From NCBI GenBank assembly GCA_003669055.1, contig RAYB01000019.1:1-64000 (forward strand): DNA of 64,000 nt, in the 5' to 3' direction. The notes beneath the pieces were generated by a model. It ran no database searches. It saw only the letters and a list, made by a program, of their open reading frames with translations, and was not told the origin of the DNA. A program made the position numbers and the translations under genes. This DNA comes from a bacterium 1XD21-70 (GTDB lineage: Bacteria > Bacillota > Clostridia > Lachnospirales > Lachnospiraceae). Below are positions 46,218 to 54,744 of this stretch, one piece after another (positions within the stretch are counted from its first letter, which is position 1; every line of letters starts with the position of its first letter).

Positions 46218-47624
46218 TTGCGCAGAAAAAAAAGGAATTCAAAAGTGCAGGCACAATACCGACGCCCCCTGAATATCAATGTGGGAATGATTATATTTGC
46301 TATTATTTTTGTTTACTTGTCATTCTGTGTCTATACTTATATAAAAAAGGAAAAAATACAATTTTATGAGGTTGTGGAAGGAGATATTGTCACTGACCAT
46401 GGATATACCGGCCTGATTCTCAGGCAGGAGTCTGTCCAGTATACTGACCGGGCAGGATATATCCATTATTATGTGCGGGAAGGAAAACGGGCGGCGGTAG
46501 GATCCCGTATTTATTCTATTGATGAGACCGGAAATTTAGCCTCCCTCCTGAAAGAACAGAACGAAAACAATGCAGTCCTCACAAATGACAACCTGTCAGA
46601 AATAAAACGTCAGTTAACCCATTTCTCGATGAATTATTCTGACCTGACTTATGATTTATCCTACTCCCTTTATTCTTCGCTGAACGCCTCCGTGTCGGAA
46701 TACGTTAATTTCAACACTCTAGAAAGCCTGGACAGTATTATGGAGCAGACAGGGGCTGTCTTTTGGCAGGTACAGGCGCCGGCTTCTGGAGTAGTATCTT
46801 ATGCTATTGACCAGTACGAGGGAATGGAAGCTTCACAAATCTCAGCAGCAGACTTTGAACGTTCCGGTTATTCCAAGGAAATCACAAAAGCCGGGCAGAG
46901 AATCGCCGTTTCCGATGCGGTCTATAAATTGGTTACTTCTGACGATTGGAGTATCCTTTTCCCTATATCCGAAGAACAAATGGCGGAATATGAAGGGAAA
47001 ACATCTCTCCATGTGATATTTAACTCACGGAACCTGGAAACAGAAGGGGATTTTTCCGTCATAACAGGATCCGACGGCAATTTTTACGGGAAACTCGATT
47101 TTAATCAATATATGGTGCAGTTTATCAGTGACCGTTTTGTAAATTTTGAAGTGGAGACAGAACGCCTGGACGGCCTAAAAATCCCAGTGACCTCAGTGAC
47201 TTCCAAAGAATTCTACCTGATTCCTTTGGACTACCTGGCACAAGGAGGCGACAGCAATGACACTGGTTTCCTAAAAGCCGTTTACAGCGAAAGCGGCCCT
47301 TCTGTAGAGTTCGTCCCTGTAACTATTTACAATTCCACAGATGAGTATTATTATATAGAAATGGGAGAAAAGAGCCCGTTTAATACCGGTGACTTTGTCG
47401 TCAAACCCGACTCGGACGACAGGTATCAAATTGGCTCCAGCGATTCTTTACAAGGCGTCTACAATATCAATAAAGGATATGCCGTTTTTAAATTGATTGA
47501 GATCCTAAAATCAAACGAAGAGTATTATACCGTCCGGAAAGGTATGAGTTACGGGCTGTCCGTATATGACCATATTGTATTGGATGCTGATACTGTCTAT
47601 GAAGGGCAGCTGATCTATCAGTAG
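46218..47624 (+). CDS. HlyD-like membrane-anchored protein
   Basis: A 468-residue protein with one N-terminal span (residues ~23-41, VGMIIFAIIFVYLSFCVYTY) after a basic head, and a large extracytoplasmic part. The pattern resembles HlyD membrane-fusion proteins (EVVEGDIV..YTGLILRQE, QAPASGVVSYAIDQYEG, VAVYDHIVLDA-type end). No export ATPase or permease is adjacent. It leads the yggS-sepF cluster, so a role in envelope or division is possible, but not shown. TTG start at 46218, with GGAGG (46205-46209). Confidence 0.7.
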   Translation: MRRKKRNSKVQAQYRRPLNINVGMIIFAIIFVYLSFCVYTYIKKEKIQFYEVVEGDIVTDHGYTGLILRQESVQYTDRAGYIHYYVREGKRAAVGSRIYSIDETGNLASLLKEQNENNAVLTNDNLSEIKRQLTHFSMNYSDLTYDLSYSLYSSLNASVSEYVNFNTLESLDSIMEQTGAVFWQVQAPASGVVSYAIDQYEGMEASQISAADFERSGYSKEITKAGQRIAVSDAVYKLVTSDDWSILFPISEEQMAEYEGKTSLHVIFNSRNLETEGDFSVITGSDGNFYGKLDFNQYMVQFISDRFVNFEVETERLDGLKIPVTSVTSKEFYLIPLDYLAQGGDSNDTGFLKAVYSESGPSVEFVPVTIYNSTDEYYYIEMGEKSPFNTGDFVVKPDSDDRYQIGSSDSLQGVYNINKGYAVFKLIEILKSNEEYYTVRKGMSYGLSVYDHIVLDADTVYEGQLIYQ

Positions 47625-47662
47625 CCATCGAAATAAAAAAGCTAATAAATGGAGTAGAAATC

Positions 47663-48352
47663 ATGAAAGAGACCATCCTGGCAAATCTTGAGCAAGTACA
47701 TACAAACATCCGTTCTGCCTGTGACAGGAGCGGCAGGGATGCCAAAGAGGTAACCTTGATTGCCGTCAGCAAAACGAAACCATTGCAGGCCTTACAGGCG
47801 GCCTATGACTGTGGGGAACGGCATTTTGGTGAAAACAAGGTGCAGGAAATCCTGCAAAAGGCACCTATGCTGCCTGATGACCTCCATTTCCATATGATTG
47901 GCCATTTGCAGCGCAACAAAGTGCGGCAGGTTCTTCCCTATGTCACCATGATCCATTCGGTTGATTCGCTTCGTCTGGCATCTGAAATCCAGAAAGAAGC
48001 CGAACGGATAGACAAAGTAATAGATATTTTATTGGAAGTCAATGTAGCAAAAGAAGAAAGTAAATTTGGATTTACCGCAGATGAGGTATTGGATGCAATA
48101 TCCCAAATATGTCGTTTTCCGAATATTAAGGTTTGTGGCCTGATGACAATTGCGCCATTTGTCGAGAATTCTGAACAAAATCGGCCAGTTTTTCAAAAAT
48201 TATTTCAATTATATGTTGACATCAAACACAAAAACATTGATAATACTAATATGAGCGTCCTTTCTATGGGAATGACTGGTGACTACCAGGTAGCCATAGA
48301 AGAGGGGGCGACCATGATTAGAGTCGGCACTGGTATTTTTGGTGTCAGATGA
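47663..48352 (+). CDS. YggS/YlmE-family PLP-binding protein
   Basis: Helps keep free pyridoxal 5'-phosphate in balance. The 229-residue barrel protein has the PLP lysine in VSKTKP (Lys37), GENKVQE, and HMIGHLQRNK, plus the phosphate-binding C-terminal SMGMTGDY. It precedes sepF, as in the Bacillus ylm cluster. Confidence 0.95.
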   Translation: MKETILANLEQVHTNIRSACDRSGRDAKEVTLIAVSKTKPLQALQAAYDCGERHFGENKVQEILQKAPMLPDDLHFHMIGHLQRNKVRQVLPYVTMIHSVDSLRLASEIQKEAERIDKVIDILLEVNVAKEESKFGFTADEVLDAISQICRFPNIKVCGLMTIAPFVENSEQNRPVFQKLFQLYVDIKHKNIDNTNMSVLSMGMTGDYQVAIEEGATMIRVGTGIFGVR

Positions 48353-48372
48353 GAAATGGAGAGTAGATAAGT

Positions 48373-48876
48373 ATGAGCCTGATTAGCAAACTGATGGAGA
48401 TAACTCGGTTAAACGACGACGAGGACGACGACTACTTTGGACCGGAAGATGATTATGAGCAGGACAGGCCAAGCAGAAGAAATACATTCAGCAATTCCAG
48501 AGATGATATGGACGAAGAGGAAGAAGAACCAAGGCCACGTTTTTTTTCACGTTCATCTTCAAAGGTTGTTCCAATGAGAAAAGCGATGGAGGTTTCCATG
48601 ATTAAGCCGACCTCCATTGAAGATGCCAGAGATATTTGTGATTTTTTACTGGATGGCAAAGCTGTGGTACTGAATATGGAAGGGATCCATATGGAGGTTG
48701 CACAACGGATCATTGATTTTACATCAGGTGCTACCTATTCCATGAACGGGAACCTCCAGAAAATATCCAGTTATATCTTTATTGCCACTCCCGAATCGGT
48801 GGAATTGTCCGGTGATTTCCAGGATCTGCTGGGCAATGCAAACCTGGATGTTTCCGGCATGAACATCCGATTATAG
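48373..48876 (+). CDS. sepF: Cell division protein SepF
   Basis: Tethers FtsZ to the membrane and bundles it. The 167-residue protein has a charged linker (DDEDDDYFGPEDDY, then a basic/Ser-rich stretch) and the C-terminal SepF core (KPTSIEDARDICDFLLDGKAVVLNMEG). The N-terminal MSLISKLMEI can form the amphipathic membrane helix. 20 bases after yggS. Confidence 0.95.
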   Translation: MSLISKLMEITRLNDDEDDDYFGPEDDYEQDRPSRRNTFSNSRDDMDEEEEEPRPRFFSRSSSKVVPMRKAMEVSMIKPTSIEDARDICDFLLDGKAVVLNMEGIHMEVAQRIIDFTSGATYSMNGNLQKISSYIFIATPESVELSGDFQDLLGNANLDVSGMNIRL

Positions 48877-48987
48877 TTTTTGTGTCAGACAAGCTTTACC
48901 ATAGGAAAAAGGCAGACAATTTTCCGGTATGTTTGAGGGGGGATTGTTTGCTTTCTTGTTGTTATTTTAAATGAAAGAGGAAATCAT

Positions 48988-50094
48988 ATGACGGATAGGA
49001 TTACAATTCACAGAGATGGAGAAGATATCTATGATATCGTATTGGAGCCTTCCTTTGCCCGGTTAGGGAAAGAGGTATCTGAACTTGGAATAAAGGGGCG
49101 CAGGGCATGTATTGTCAGTGACAGCAATGTTGCCCCGATATATCTGGATGCTGTAAAAGAACAGCTGGCACCTTATTGCAGTGCTGTAGATTCGTTTGTT
49201 TTCCAGGCAGGGGAGGAGCAGAAGAACCTGGATACTGTCCGTGAATTATACCGTTATCTGATTTGCCGCCACTATGACCGCAAAGATGTCCTGGTAGCTT
49301 TAGGCGGCGGGGTTGTCGGGGATCTATGCGGTTATACTGCGGCAACTTACCTGCGCGGGATTCGGTTTATCCAGGTTCCGACGACGCTTCTTTCCCAAGT
49401 GGACAGCAGTATTGGCGGAAAGACAGGGGTGGATTTTGATTCTTATAAAAACATGGTTGGAGCATTTCACATGCCGATATTGGTATATACCAATACTGCA
49501 ACCTTACAGACTTTGCCCAATGAGCAATATTCCTCCGGTATGGGAGAAATCATCAAACATGGCCTGATTAAAAGCCGCGATTATTATGACTGGATTAATT
49601 CCCATGCCCAAGAGATTATAAAGCGGGAAGATGGCACCTGCCGCACCATGATTTTAAAAAGCGACCAAATAAAGCAAAAGGTAGTGGAAGAGGATCCGTT
49701 GGAGTTAGGGCAGCGTGCACTGTTGAATTTTGGTCATACCCTGGGGCATGCCATTGAAAAGCTTATGAGTTTCCGGTTGCTGCATGGGCAGTGTGTTGCC
49801 TTAGGATGCATGGGCGCTGTCCATTTGTCTGTCCTGCGCGGCCTTCTCTCAAAGGAAGAAGAACAGGCAGTACGTCAGGCATTGCTCCGTTTTGGGCTGC
49901 CGGTGAGTTTAAAAGGGCTTGATTTAAAAGAAGAAGATATCCTTGCTGCCACGAAAAACGATAAAAAGATGGACTCAGGCGCGATTCGTTTTATTCTCTT
50001 GCGCCAGATTGGAGATGCTTATATTGACCGCACAGTAAGTGACCAGGAACTTTTGGATACTTTATGCTGGATGTCGGAGGAAAACAATGGATAA
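48988..50094 (+). CDS. aroB: 3-dehydroquinate synthase
   Basis: Second step of the shikimate pathway. The 368-residue protein has the NAD-binding GGGVVGDLCG, PTTLLSQVDSSIGGKTGVD and the zinc/active-site block NFGHTLGHAIE. It overlaps lspA by 8 bases. No other shikimate gene is in the window. Confidence 0.96.
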   Translation: MTDRITIHRDGEDIYDIVLEPSFARLGKEVSELGIKGRRACIVSDSNVAPIYLDAVKEQLAPYCSAVDSFVFQAGEEQKNLDTVRELYRYLICRHYDRKDVLVALGGGVVGDLCGYTAATYLRGIRFIQVPTTLLSQVDSSIGGKTGVDFDSYKNMVGAFHMPILVYTNTATLQTLPNEQYSSGMGEIIKHGLIKSRDYYDWINSHAQEIIKREDGTCRTMILKSDQIKQKVVEEDPLELGQRALLNFGHTLGHAIEKLMSFRLLHGQCVALGCMGAVHLSVLRGLLSKEEEQAVRQALLRFGLPVSLKGLDLKEEDILAATKNDKKMDSGAIRFILLRQIGDAYIDRTVSDQELLDTLCWMSEENNG

Positions 50095-50626
50095 TAACAG
50101 ACACAAGAGAAATATCATGTCTAATTTGGCTGTTTGGGCAATTGCTTCCGCTTTTTTAGTTCTTTTGGATCAATACACAAAGCACTTGGCGGTTCTCCAC
50201 CTGAAAGGCCAGGAACCTCTTGTCCTCTGGAAAGGGGTCTTTGAATTCCTTTACTCAGAAAACAGGGGCGCTGCCTTCGGCATATTGCAAGGGCGCCAGG
50301 CATTCTTTTTTGTGATCGGGATACTCGTCTTAATCGCCGCCATTTATGTAATGGGATGCCTTCCCTCTTGGAAAGATTCCCATTACCGATGGCTTGGGTT
50401 GTGTACGACCTTGATTACTGCAGGTGCCTTAGGTAACATGGTAGACCGTATCGCCCAACAATATGTGGTTGATTTTATTTATTTCCGGCTCATTGATTTT
50501 CCTATTTTCAATGTGGCAGACATCTATGTCACTACAGCGACAGCCGCACTTCTTGTACTGATGACATTTTATTATTCAGAAAAAGACCTTGAAATATTCC
50601 GTTTCGCCGGCAGGGAGAAGGGTTAA
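50087..50626 (+). CDS. lspA: Lipoprotein signal peptidase II
   Basis: Cleaves the signal peptide from prolipoproteins. The 179-residue protein has four predicted spans and the catalytic aspartates Asp120 (GNMVDR) and Asp145 (FNVADIY). GGAGG (50076-50080) sets the ATG at 50087, overlapping aroB; the longer frame from 50039 is only open space. Its substrates in this window include the binding protein, YerB-like and carboxypeptidase lipoproteins. Confidence 0.96.
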   Translation: MDNNRHKRNIMSNLAVWAIASAFLVLLDQYTKHLAVLHLKGQEPLVLWKGVFEFLYSENRGAAFGILQGRQAFFFVIGILVLIAAIYVMGCLPSWKDSHYRWLGLCTTLITAGALGNMVDRIAQQYVVDFIYFRLIDFPIFNVADIYVTTATAALLVLMTFYYSEKDLEIFRFAGREKG

Positions 50627-50643
50627 AGAAAGAGGGGGATATT

Positions 50644-51564
50644 GTGGTACAAAACATAATAGTGGATGAGAACGACAACGTTCGCATTGACCGGTATTTA
50701 AGTGACCACTGTGAAGGGTTTTCTCGTTCTTATCTGCAGAAGCTTCTCAAAAACGGCGAAGTCTTTATTGACGGAAAAACAGTAAAAAGCAATTATAAGG
50801 TTTCGGCAGGAGAAGAGATCCTGTTTGAGATCCCGGAAGCTGTAGAACCCCCAATCATGCCCGAAAAAATGGATTTGGATATTCTTTATGAGGATGCAGA
50901 CCTCCTTATGGTCAATAAGCCAAAGGGTATGGTTGTCCATCCGGCTGCCGGGCACTTATCAGGCACCTTAGTAAACGGCCTGATGGCGCACTGTAAGGAT
51001 CTTTCTGGCATTAACGGTATCCTGCGCCCAGGTATTGTCCACCGCATTGACCGGGACACTACAGGGGTTCTTGTCGTGTGTAAAAATGACCTTGCCCACA
51101 ATGATATTGCCGGGCAATTAAAAGCCCACACCATCACGCGGGTATACTATGCTATTGCCCATGGGAATATAAAAGAAGAGGAGGGGGTAGTAAATGCCCC
51201 CATCGGGCGGCATCCCATAGACCGGAAGAAAATGAGCATCAATGAAAAAAACGGAAAACCTGCCGTTACCCATTACCATGTCCTAGGCCGTTCCGGACGT
51301 TTCACCTATCTGGAATGTCGGCTGGAGACCGGACGTACCCACCAAATCCGGGTTCATATGGCCTCCATCGGCCACCCATTGCTGGGAGATTTGGTATATG
51401 GCTCCTCCAAGCCGTCTTTTGCCGGGCTTGAAGGACAGACTCTGCATGCCGGTATCTTAGGGATCCGCCATCCGAGAACGGGTGAATATTTAGAGATTAA
51501 GGCACCGCTTCCGGAATACTTTGAAGATCTCCTCAAAAAGTTCTTCGGAAATCAGCTGAAATAG
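50644..51564 (+). CDS. RluA/RluD-family 23S rRNA pseudouridine synthase
   Basis: Isomerises uridine in rRNA. The 306-residue protein has an N-terminal S4 RNA-binding domain (~12-60) and the catalytic block HRIDRDTTG with Asp136, followed by GRTHQIRVHMASIGHPLLGD. The GTG start at 50644 is preceded by GAGGGGG. lspA next to rluD is a conserved pair. Whether it modifies the RluD sites is not certain. Confidence 0.93.
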   Translation: MVQNIIVDENDNVRIDRYLSDHCEGFSRSYLQKLLKNGEVFIDGKTVKSNYKVSAGEEILFEIPEAVEPPIMPEKMDLDILYEDADLLMVNKPKGMVVHPAAGHLSGTLVNGLMAHCKDLSGINGILRPGIVHRIDRDTTGVLVVCKNDLAHNDIAGQLKAHTITRVYYAIAHGNIKEEEGVVNAPIGRHPIDRKKMSINEKNGKPAVTHYHVLGRSGRFTYLECRLETGRTHQIRVHMASIGHPLLGDLVYGSSKPSFAGLEGQTLHAGILGIRHPRTGEYLEIKAPLPEYFEDLLKKFFGNQLK

Positions 51565-51586
51565 ATAGAATTTATGTCTTTTTTTA

Positions 51587-51615
51587 TGTACTTTTCAGAT
51601 ATTTTGGTGTATAAT
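51587..51615 (+). promoter_or_regulatory. Candidate promoter of the cytidylate-kinase-like gene
   Basis: Perfect TATAAT (51610-51615) with a weak TGTACT at 17 bases upstream (51587-51592). Confidence 0.4.
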
Positions 51616-51669
51616 ATTAATATCTAGAGTGTATTATATTTACAAGCGGCTGAAAGGAGAAGGTCATCT

Positions 51670-52311
51670 ATGAATGGGAATTTAGTGATAACAATTGGAA
51701 GACAGTGCGGCAGCGGCGGCAAAAGAATCGGGGAGATCGTTGCAGAACGGCTTGGAGTAAAATGCTACGATAAAGAACTTCTGACCTTAGCCGCCAAGCA
51801 TAGCGGCCTGTGTGAGGAATTATTTGAAACCCATGACGAAAAGCCAACAAGCAGTTTTCTCTATTCGTTGGTGATGGACACCTATTCTATGGGATATTCC
51901 AATTCCGCATACTTAGATATGCCCCTGAACCATAAGATTTTTTTGGCACAATTTGATACGATCAAAAAACTGGCTGACGAAGAATCCTGTGTGATTGTAG
52001 GCCGTTGTGCTGATTATGCGTTGGCGGAATATCCCCATGTGGTCAGCGTATTCATTACGGGAAATGATGGAGACCGCATCGAATACTTAAAAGAATTGTA
52101 CAAAGTAGAACCGGCCAAAGCCAAAGATATCATGGCAAAAACCGACAAAAAGAGAGCCAGCTATTATAATTATTATTCCAGCAAAAAGTGGGGTGATTCC
52201 CGCAGCTATGATCTTTGCATCAACAGCAGTTCCGTCGGCATCGACGGCGCGGTGGATATGATCATGGAGTTGGCCCGAGTAAAAAAATCCTGGATGGATA
52301 AAAAAGCTTAA
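51670..52311 (+). CDS. Cytidylate-kinase-like P-loop protein
   Basis: A 213-residue nucleoside-kinase-fold protein with the P-loop GRQCGSGGKRIG (10-21) and VIVGRCADYAL, followed by a basic KTDKKRASYYNYYSSKKWGD segment. It matches the cytidylate kinase-like group, which is distinct from true CMP kinase (Cmk). The substrate is unknown. Start after GAAAGGAG. Confidence 0.85.
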   Translation: MNGNLVITIGRQCGSGGKRIGEIVAERLGVKCYDKELLTLAAKHSGLCEELFETHDEKPTSSFLYSLVMDTYSMGYSNSAYLDMPLNHKIFLAQFDTIKKLADEESCVIVGRCADYALAEYPHVVSVFITGNDGDRIEYLKELYKVEPAKAKDIMAKTDKKRASYYNYYSSKKWGDSRSYDLCINSSSVGIDGAVDMIMELARVKKSWMDKKA

Positions 52312-52316
52312 GCCCT

Positions 52317-52365
52317 AACTACCGGCAGTATTTCCGTATCTAAAGCGGAGATACTGCCGGTAGTT
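52317..52365. terminator. Strong bidirectional hairpin between convergent genes
   Basis: A 15-bp perfect outer stem (AACTACCGGCAGTAT with its complement at 52351-52365) continues into an inner stem of about seven pairs. It separates the plus-strand kinase-like gene from minus-strand lexA; on the minus strand a T-run follows after eight bases. Confidence 0.8.
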
Positions 52366-52372
52366 ATCATCA

Positions 52373-52990
52373 TCATCCCATCAATCGGAAAAGGGCGATG
52401 ACCTTCCCTAATATATCTAGTTCTGAAACAATAATAGGATCCATCGCATCATTCTCCGGCTGCAGGCGGTAATGGCCGTCCTCCTTATAAAAACGCTTTA
52501 CTGTGGCGGAATCGTCAATCAGTGCAACTACAATATCCCCGTTGCAAGCGACTGCTGTCTGTTCCACAATCACCCGGTCCCCATCGAAAATCCCGGCATT
52601 CACCATGCTGTCGCCTTTAATGCGGAGCATAAAAGTCTCATTGTTCGGCAGCATTTCAGCAGGTATCGGGAAATAGTCTTCAATATTTTCCTCTGCCAGA
52701 ATCGGCTGCCCGGCGGCTACCATGCCAATCAGCGGAACCTGCACCATCTCACGGCGCGTGATGGCAAAATTATCATCCAGAATCTCCATCGCCCTCGGTT
52801 TCGTCGGGTCACGGCGGATATAACCATTGCGTTCTAAGGTCTCCAGATGGGAATGCACAGAAGACGTAGACTTTAAATGGACTGCCTCACAGATCTCCCT
52901 CACGGTGGGGGGATATCCTTTTTTTAATATAGTTTCTTTAATATATTCTAAAATTTCTTGTTGCTTAGCTGTGATTTTTCCTTGGCTCAT
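52373..52990 (-). CDS. lexA: SOS repressor LexA
   Basis: Represses DNA-damage genes and self-cleaves when RecA filaments form. The 205-residue protein has a winged helix-turn-helix ([20 protein letters not shown]), the cleavage bond Ala93-Gly94 (VAAGQP) and the catalytic dyad Ser128 (GDSMV) and Lys165 (ATVKRF). It is divergent from the YneA-like gene and its own promoter holds a LexA box, so it is autoregulated. Confidence 0.98.
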   Translation of the reverse strand: MSQGKITAKQQEILEYIKETILKKGYPPTVREICEAVHLKSTSSVHSHLETLERNGYIRRDPTKPRAMEILDDNFAITRREMVQVPLIGMVAAGQPILAEENIEDYFPIPAEMLPNNETFMLRIKGDSMVNAGIFDGDRVIVEQTAVACNGDIVVALIDDSATVKRFYKEDGHYRLQPENDAMDPIIVSELDILGKVIALFRLMG

Positions 52991-53022
52991 ATATTTCCTC
53001 CTGCTTTTCTTTCCTACATCCT

Positions 53023-53051
53023 ATACTAACATATGTTCGGGGAAAAAGCAA
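53023..53051 (-). promoter_or_regulatory. Promoter of lexA
   Basis: On the minus strand: TTGCTT (53046-53051), a 17-base spacer and TAGTAT (53023-53028). LexA box 1 lies in the spacer and overlaps the -10; box 2 overlaps the -35. Confidence 0.7.
53026..53039. promoter_or_regulatory. LexA box 1
   Basis: CTAACATATGTTCG, one mismatch from the Firmicutes consensus CGAAC-N4-GTTCG. It sits inside the lexA promoter. Confidence 0.9.
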
Positions 53052-53062
53052 ACTTTTGTTCG
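53049..53062. promoter_or_regulatory. LexA box 2
   Basis: CAAACTTTTGTTCG, one mismatch from consensus. It overlaps the lexA -35 and lies upstream of the yneA-like -35. Confidence 0.82.
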
Positions 53063-53080
53063 GAAAAATGCAAAAAAATA

Positions 53081-53109
53081 TTGACAAACATATGTTCTGA
53101 GGTTATAAT
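53081..53109 (+). promoter_or_regulatory. Promoter of the YneA-like gene
   Basis: Perfect TTGACA (53081-53086), a 17-base spacer and perfect TATAAT (53104-53109). LexA box 3 fills the spacer, so the strong promoter should be silent until LexA is cleaved. Confidence 0.93.
53085..53098. promoter_or_regulatory. LexA box 3
   Basis: CAAACATATGTTCT, two mismatches from consensus, inside the spacer of the YneA-like promoter. Confidence 0.9.
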
Positions 53110-53121
53110 AGCCATACCAAA

Positions 53122-53135
53122 CAAACGGACGTTCG
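53122..53135. promoter_or_regulatory. LexA box 4
   Basis: CAAACGGACGTTCG, one mismatch from consensus, ~13 bases downstream of the -10 in the leader of the YneA-like gene. Binding here would block the path of polymerase. Confidence 0.85.
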
Positions 53136-53159
53136 TTTTTATAAGGGGGGGATCGCGTG

Positions 53160-53609
53160 ATGGTTAAGGTTTTAAGAGCAGAAGATGTATTGTACCAGAT
53201 TCGGATGTCGCAGGGAGGCATGGGGCAGAGTGAAGCCGATGGCAAATATAACAGCCAGCGCCATGTGAGGAAGATGATGCGCTTAGCATGCAGGAGGCGC
53301 GTCCGCCGCCAAAGGATCCATAAGTTCATTGTTGCCCTGTTGCTTATGATCGCTTTTTGTTCCGGCTTCTTTGGGCGTACACTTTTTGACGCATACGCCG
53401 AAGAAGAGGGCAGCAGTGCCCCAAGCCATTACTATACCAGTATCCGTTTAGAACCCGGAGACAATCTGTGGAAGATTGCCGACCGTTACGCTAAGGAAGC
53501 CGGATATAGCGTTTCCCAATACGTAGAAGAATTAAAGAGAATTAACCAGTTACCCGATGGACAGGTACACTCCGGGAAATATCTTACGATTGTCTACCTT
53601 TCGGAATAA
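53160..53609 (+). CDS. YneA-like LysM division inhibitor, SOS-controlled
   Basis: A 149-residue protein with one membrane span (residues ~58-78, IVALLLMIAFCSGFFG) after a basic region, then a C-terminal LysM-type domain (~97-147, LEPGDNLWKIADRY ... SGKYLTIVYLSE). In Bacillus YneA is the SOS-induced inhibitor that delays division during repair; architecture, promoter and the divergent position next to lexA all match. The ATG at 53160 is preferred over the GTG at 53157 because GGGGGG (53145-53150) is then better spaced. Confidence 0.85.
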   Translation: MVKVLRAEDVLYQIRMSQGGMGQSEADGKYNSQRHVRKMMRLACRRRVRRQRIHKFIVALLLMIAFCSGFFGRTLFDAYAEEEGSSAPSHYYTSIRLEPGDNLWKIADRYAKEAGYSVSQYVEELKRINQLPDGQVHSGKYLTIVYLSE

Positions 53610-53671
53610 TACCCTCCATAGGCAAGAAGATACACGTTCCTTGCCCACAGAGGGTTTATTTACCGAAGATA

Positions 53672-54724
53672 TTATTTTTCGCGCAACCGCACAGCATTCC
53701 GGGCACTGCGGCGGCGTTCATCTTCCAGCGCCGCATAATGCTTTTTAGTTGTATTGACATCTGAATGCCCCAATACATCGGCTACCAGATAGATGTCGCC
53801 CGTTTCCCGGTAGAGGTTAGTACCATATGTGCTTCTCAATTTGTGGGGAGTGATTTTCTTTAAGGGAGTTACTATTTTGGCATATTTTTTTACCAGGTTT
53901 TCCACGCTCCGTACATTAATCCGTTTCCGCTGCAAAGATAAAAACAGCGCATTTTCATTGCCGGGCATGGCTATTACATTGGTACGTTCCTCCAGGTAAT
54001 CCTGCAATGCATCCTCCACCTCAACGCCGAAATATACCGTAACTTCCTTCCCGCCTTTTCGATGGATATGGATGCCGCCGTTTTTGAAATCCACATCATC
54101 AATGTCTAAGCCGACACATTCCGACACACGGATGCCGGTACCAAGAAGGAGGGTCAAAAGTGCAAGATCCCGAAGTTTCGTTTTATTATGAAATGACTTT
54201 TGTTTGTCAGTAAGGTTTTCCCCCAATTCCACTTCATCTAAGAGAAGGGCAACCTCATCTACATCCAGGCGGATAATCTCTTTCTCATGAAGTTTTGGCA
54301 TCTGTACCAAAGCTGCCGGATTGTTCTGAAGCTGTTCATTACGGTAATAATAATTATAAAAACTTTTCAGGGAAGAGATCTTTCTCATAATTCCCCGTTC
54401 CTTATTGATGATTTCCTGATTGTTTCCATTAAAACGGTACTTCAGGTACTCCATATATTCTTCCAGGTCATTGACGGTAAGTTTTTCCAAATATTCCAGA
54501 TGTATAGCAGTACGTTCCAGATTTCTGAATACCGGATTTTCCTTTGCAAGAAAATCAAAAAATACATTTAAATCGTATGCATAGGCAATCCGTGTCCGTG
54601 AAGACGTCCGCGGTTCAATCCCCCGGAAAAAATCAATACAAAAAGGAGGCAATTCCTTAATTAATGAACGCAGCTTTTTTATATTTTCAATATCCTTTTG
54701 TTCATGATAGGCTAATTGGCTCAT
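53672..54724 (-). CDS. Tyrosine recombinase (XerC/D-like)
   Basis: A 350-residue site-specific recombinase with the full catalytic set Arg199 (TGIRVSE), Lys223/226 region, His294-Arg297 (HKLR), His320 and Tyr330 (LGHSDVNTTKKHY), plus an N-terminal core-binding domain. The start at 54724 follows GGAGG; the frame is open further upstream but has no site. It lies 20 bases behind the TtcA-like gene in the same direction. No phage genes, att duplication or cargo are visible, so a chromosome-dimer-resolution or other housekeeping role is more likely than a prophage origin. Confidence 0.88.
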   Translation of the reverse strand: MSQLAYHEQKDIENIKKLRSLIKELPPFCIDFFRGIEPRTSSRTRIAYAYDLNVFFDFLAKENPVFRNLERTAIHLEYLEKLTVNDLEEYMEYLKYRFNGNNQEIINKERGIMRKISSLKSFYNYYYRNEQLQNNPAALVQMPKLHEKEIIRLDVDEVALLLDEVELGENLTDKQKSFHNKTKLRDLALLTLLLGTGIRVSECVGLDIDDVDFKNGGIHIHRKGGKEVTVYFGVEVEDALQDYLEERTNVIAMPGNENALFLSLQRKRINVRSVENLVKKYAKIVTPLKKITPHKLRSTYGTNLYRETGDIYLVADVLGHSDVNTTKKHYAALEDERRRSARNAVRLREK

Positions 54725-54744
54725 CGTAATTTCCTCCAGTAATA

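Noticed and set aside
53672-54724. Prophage or integrative element marked by the recombinase
   Set aside because: No phage, conjugation or cargo genes, no tRNA and no flanking direct repeat; neighbours are core genes on both sides.
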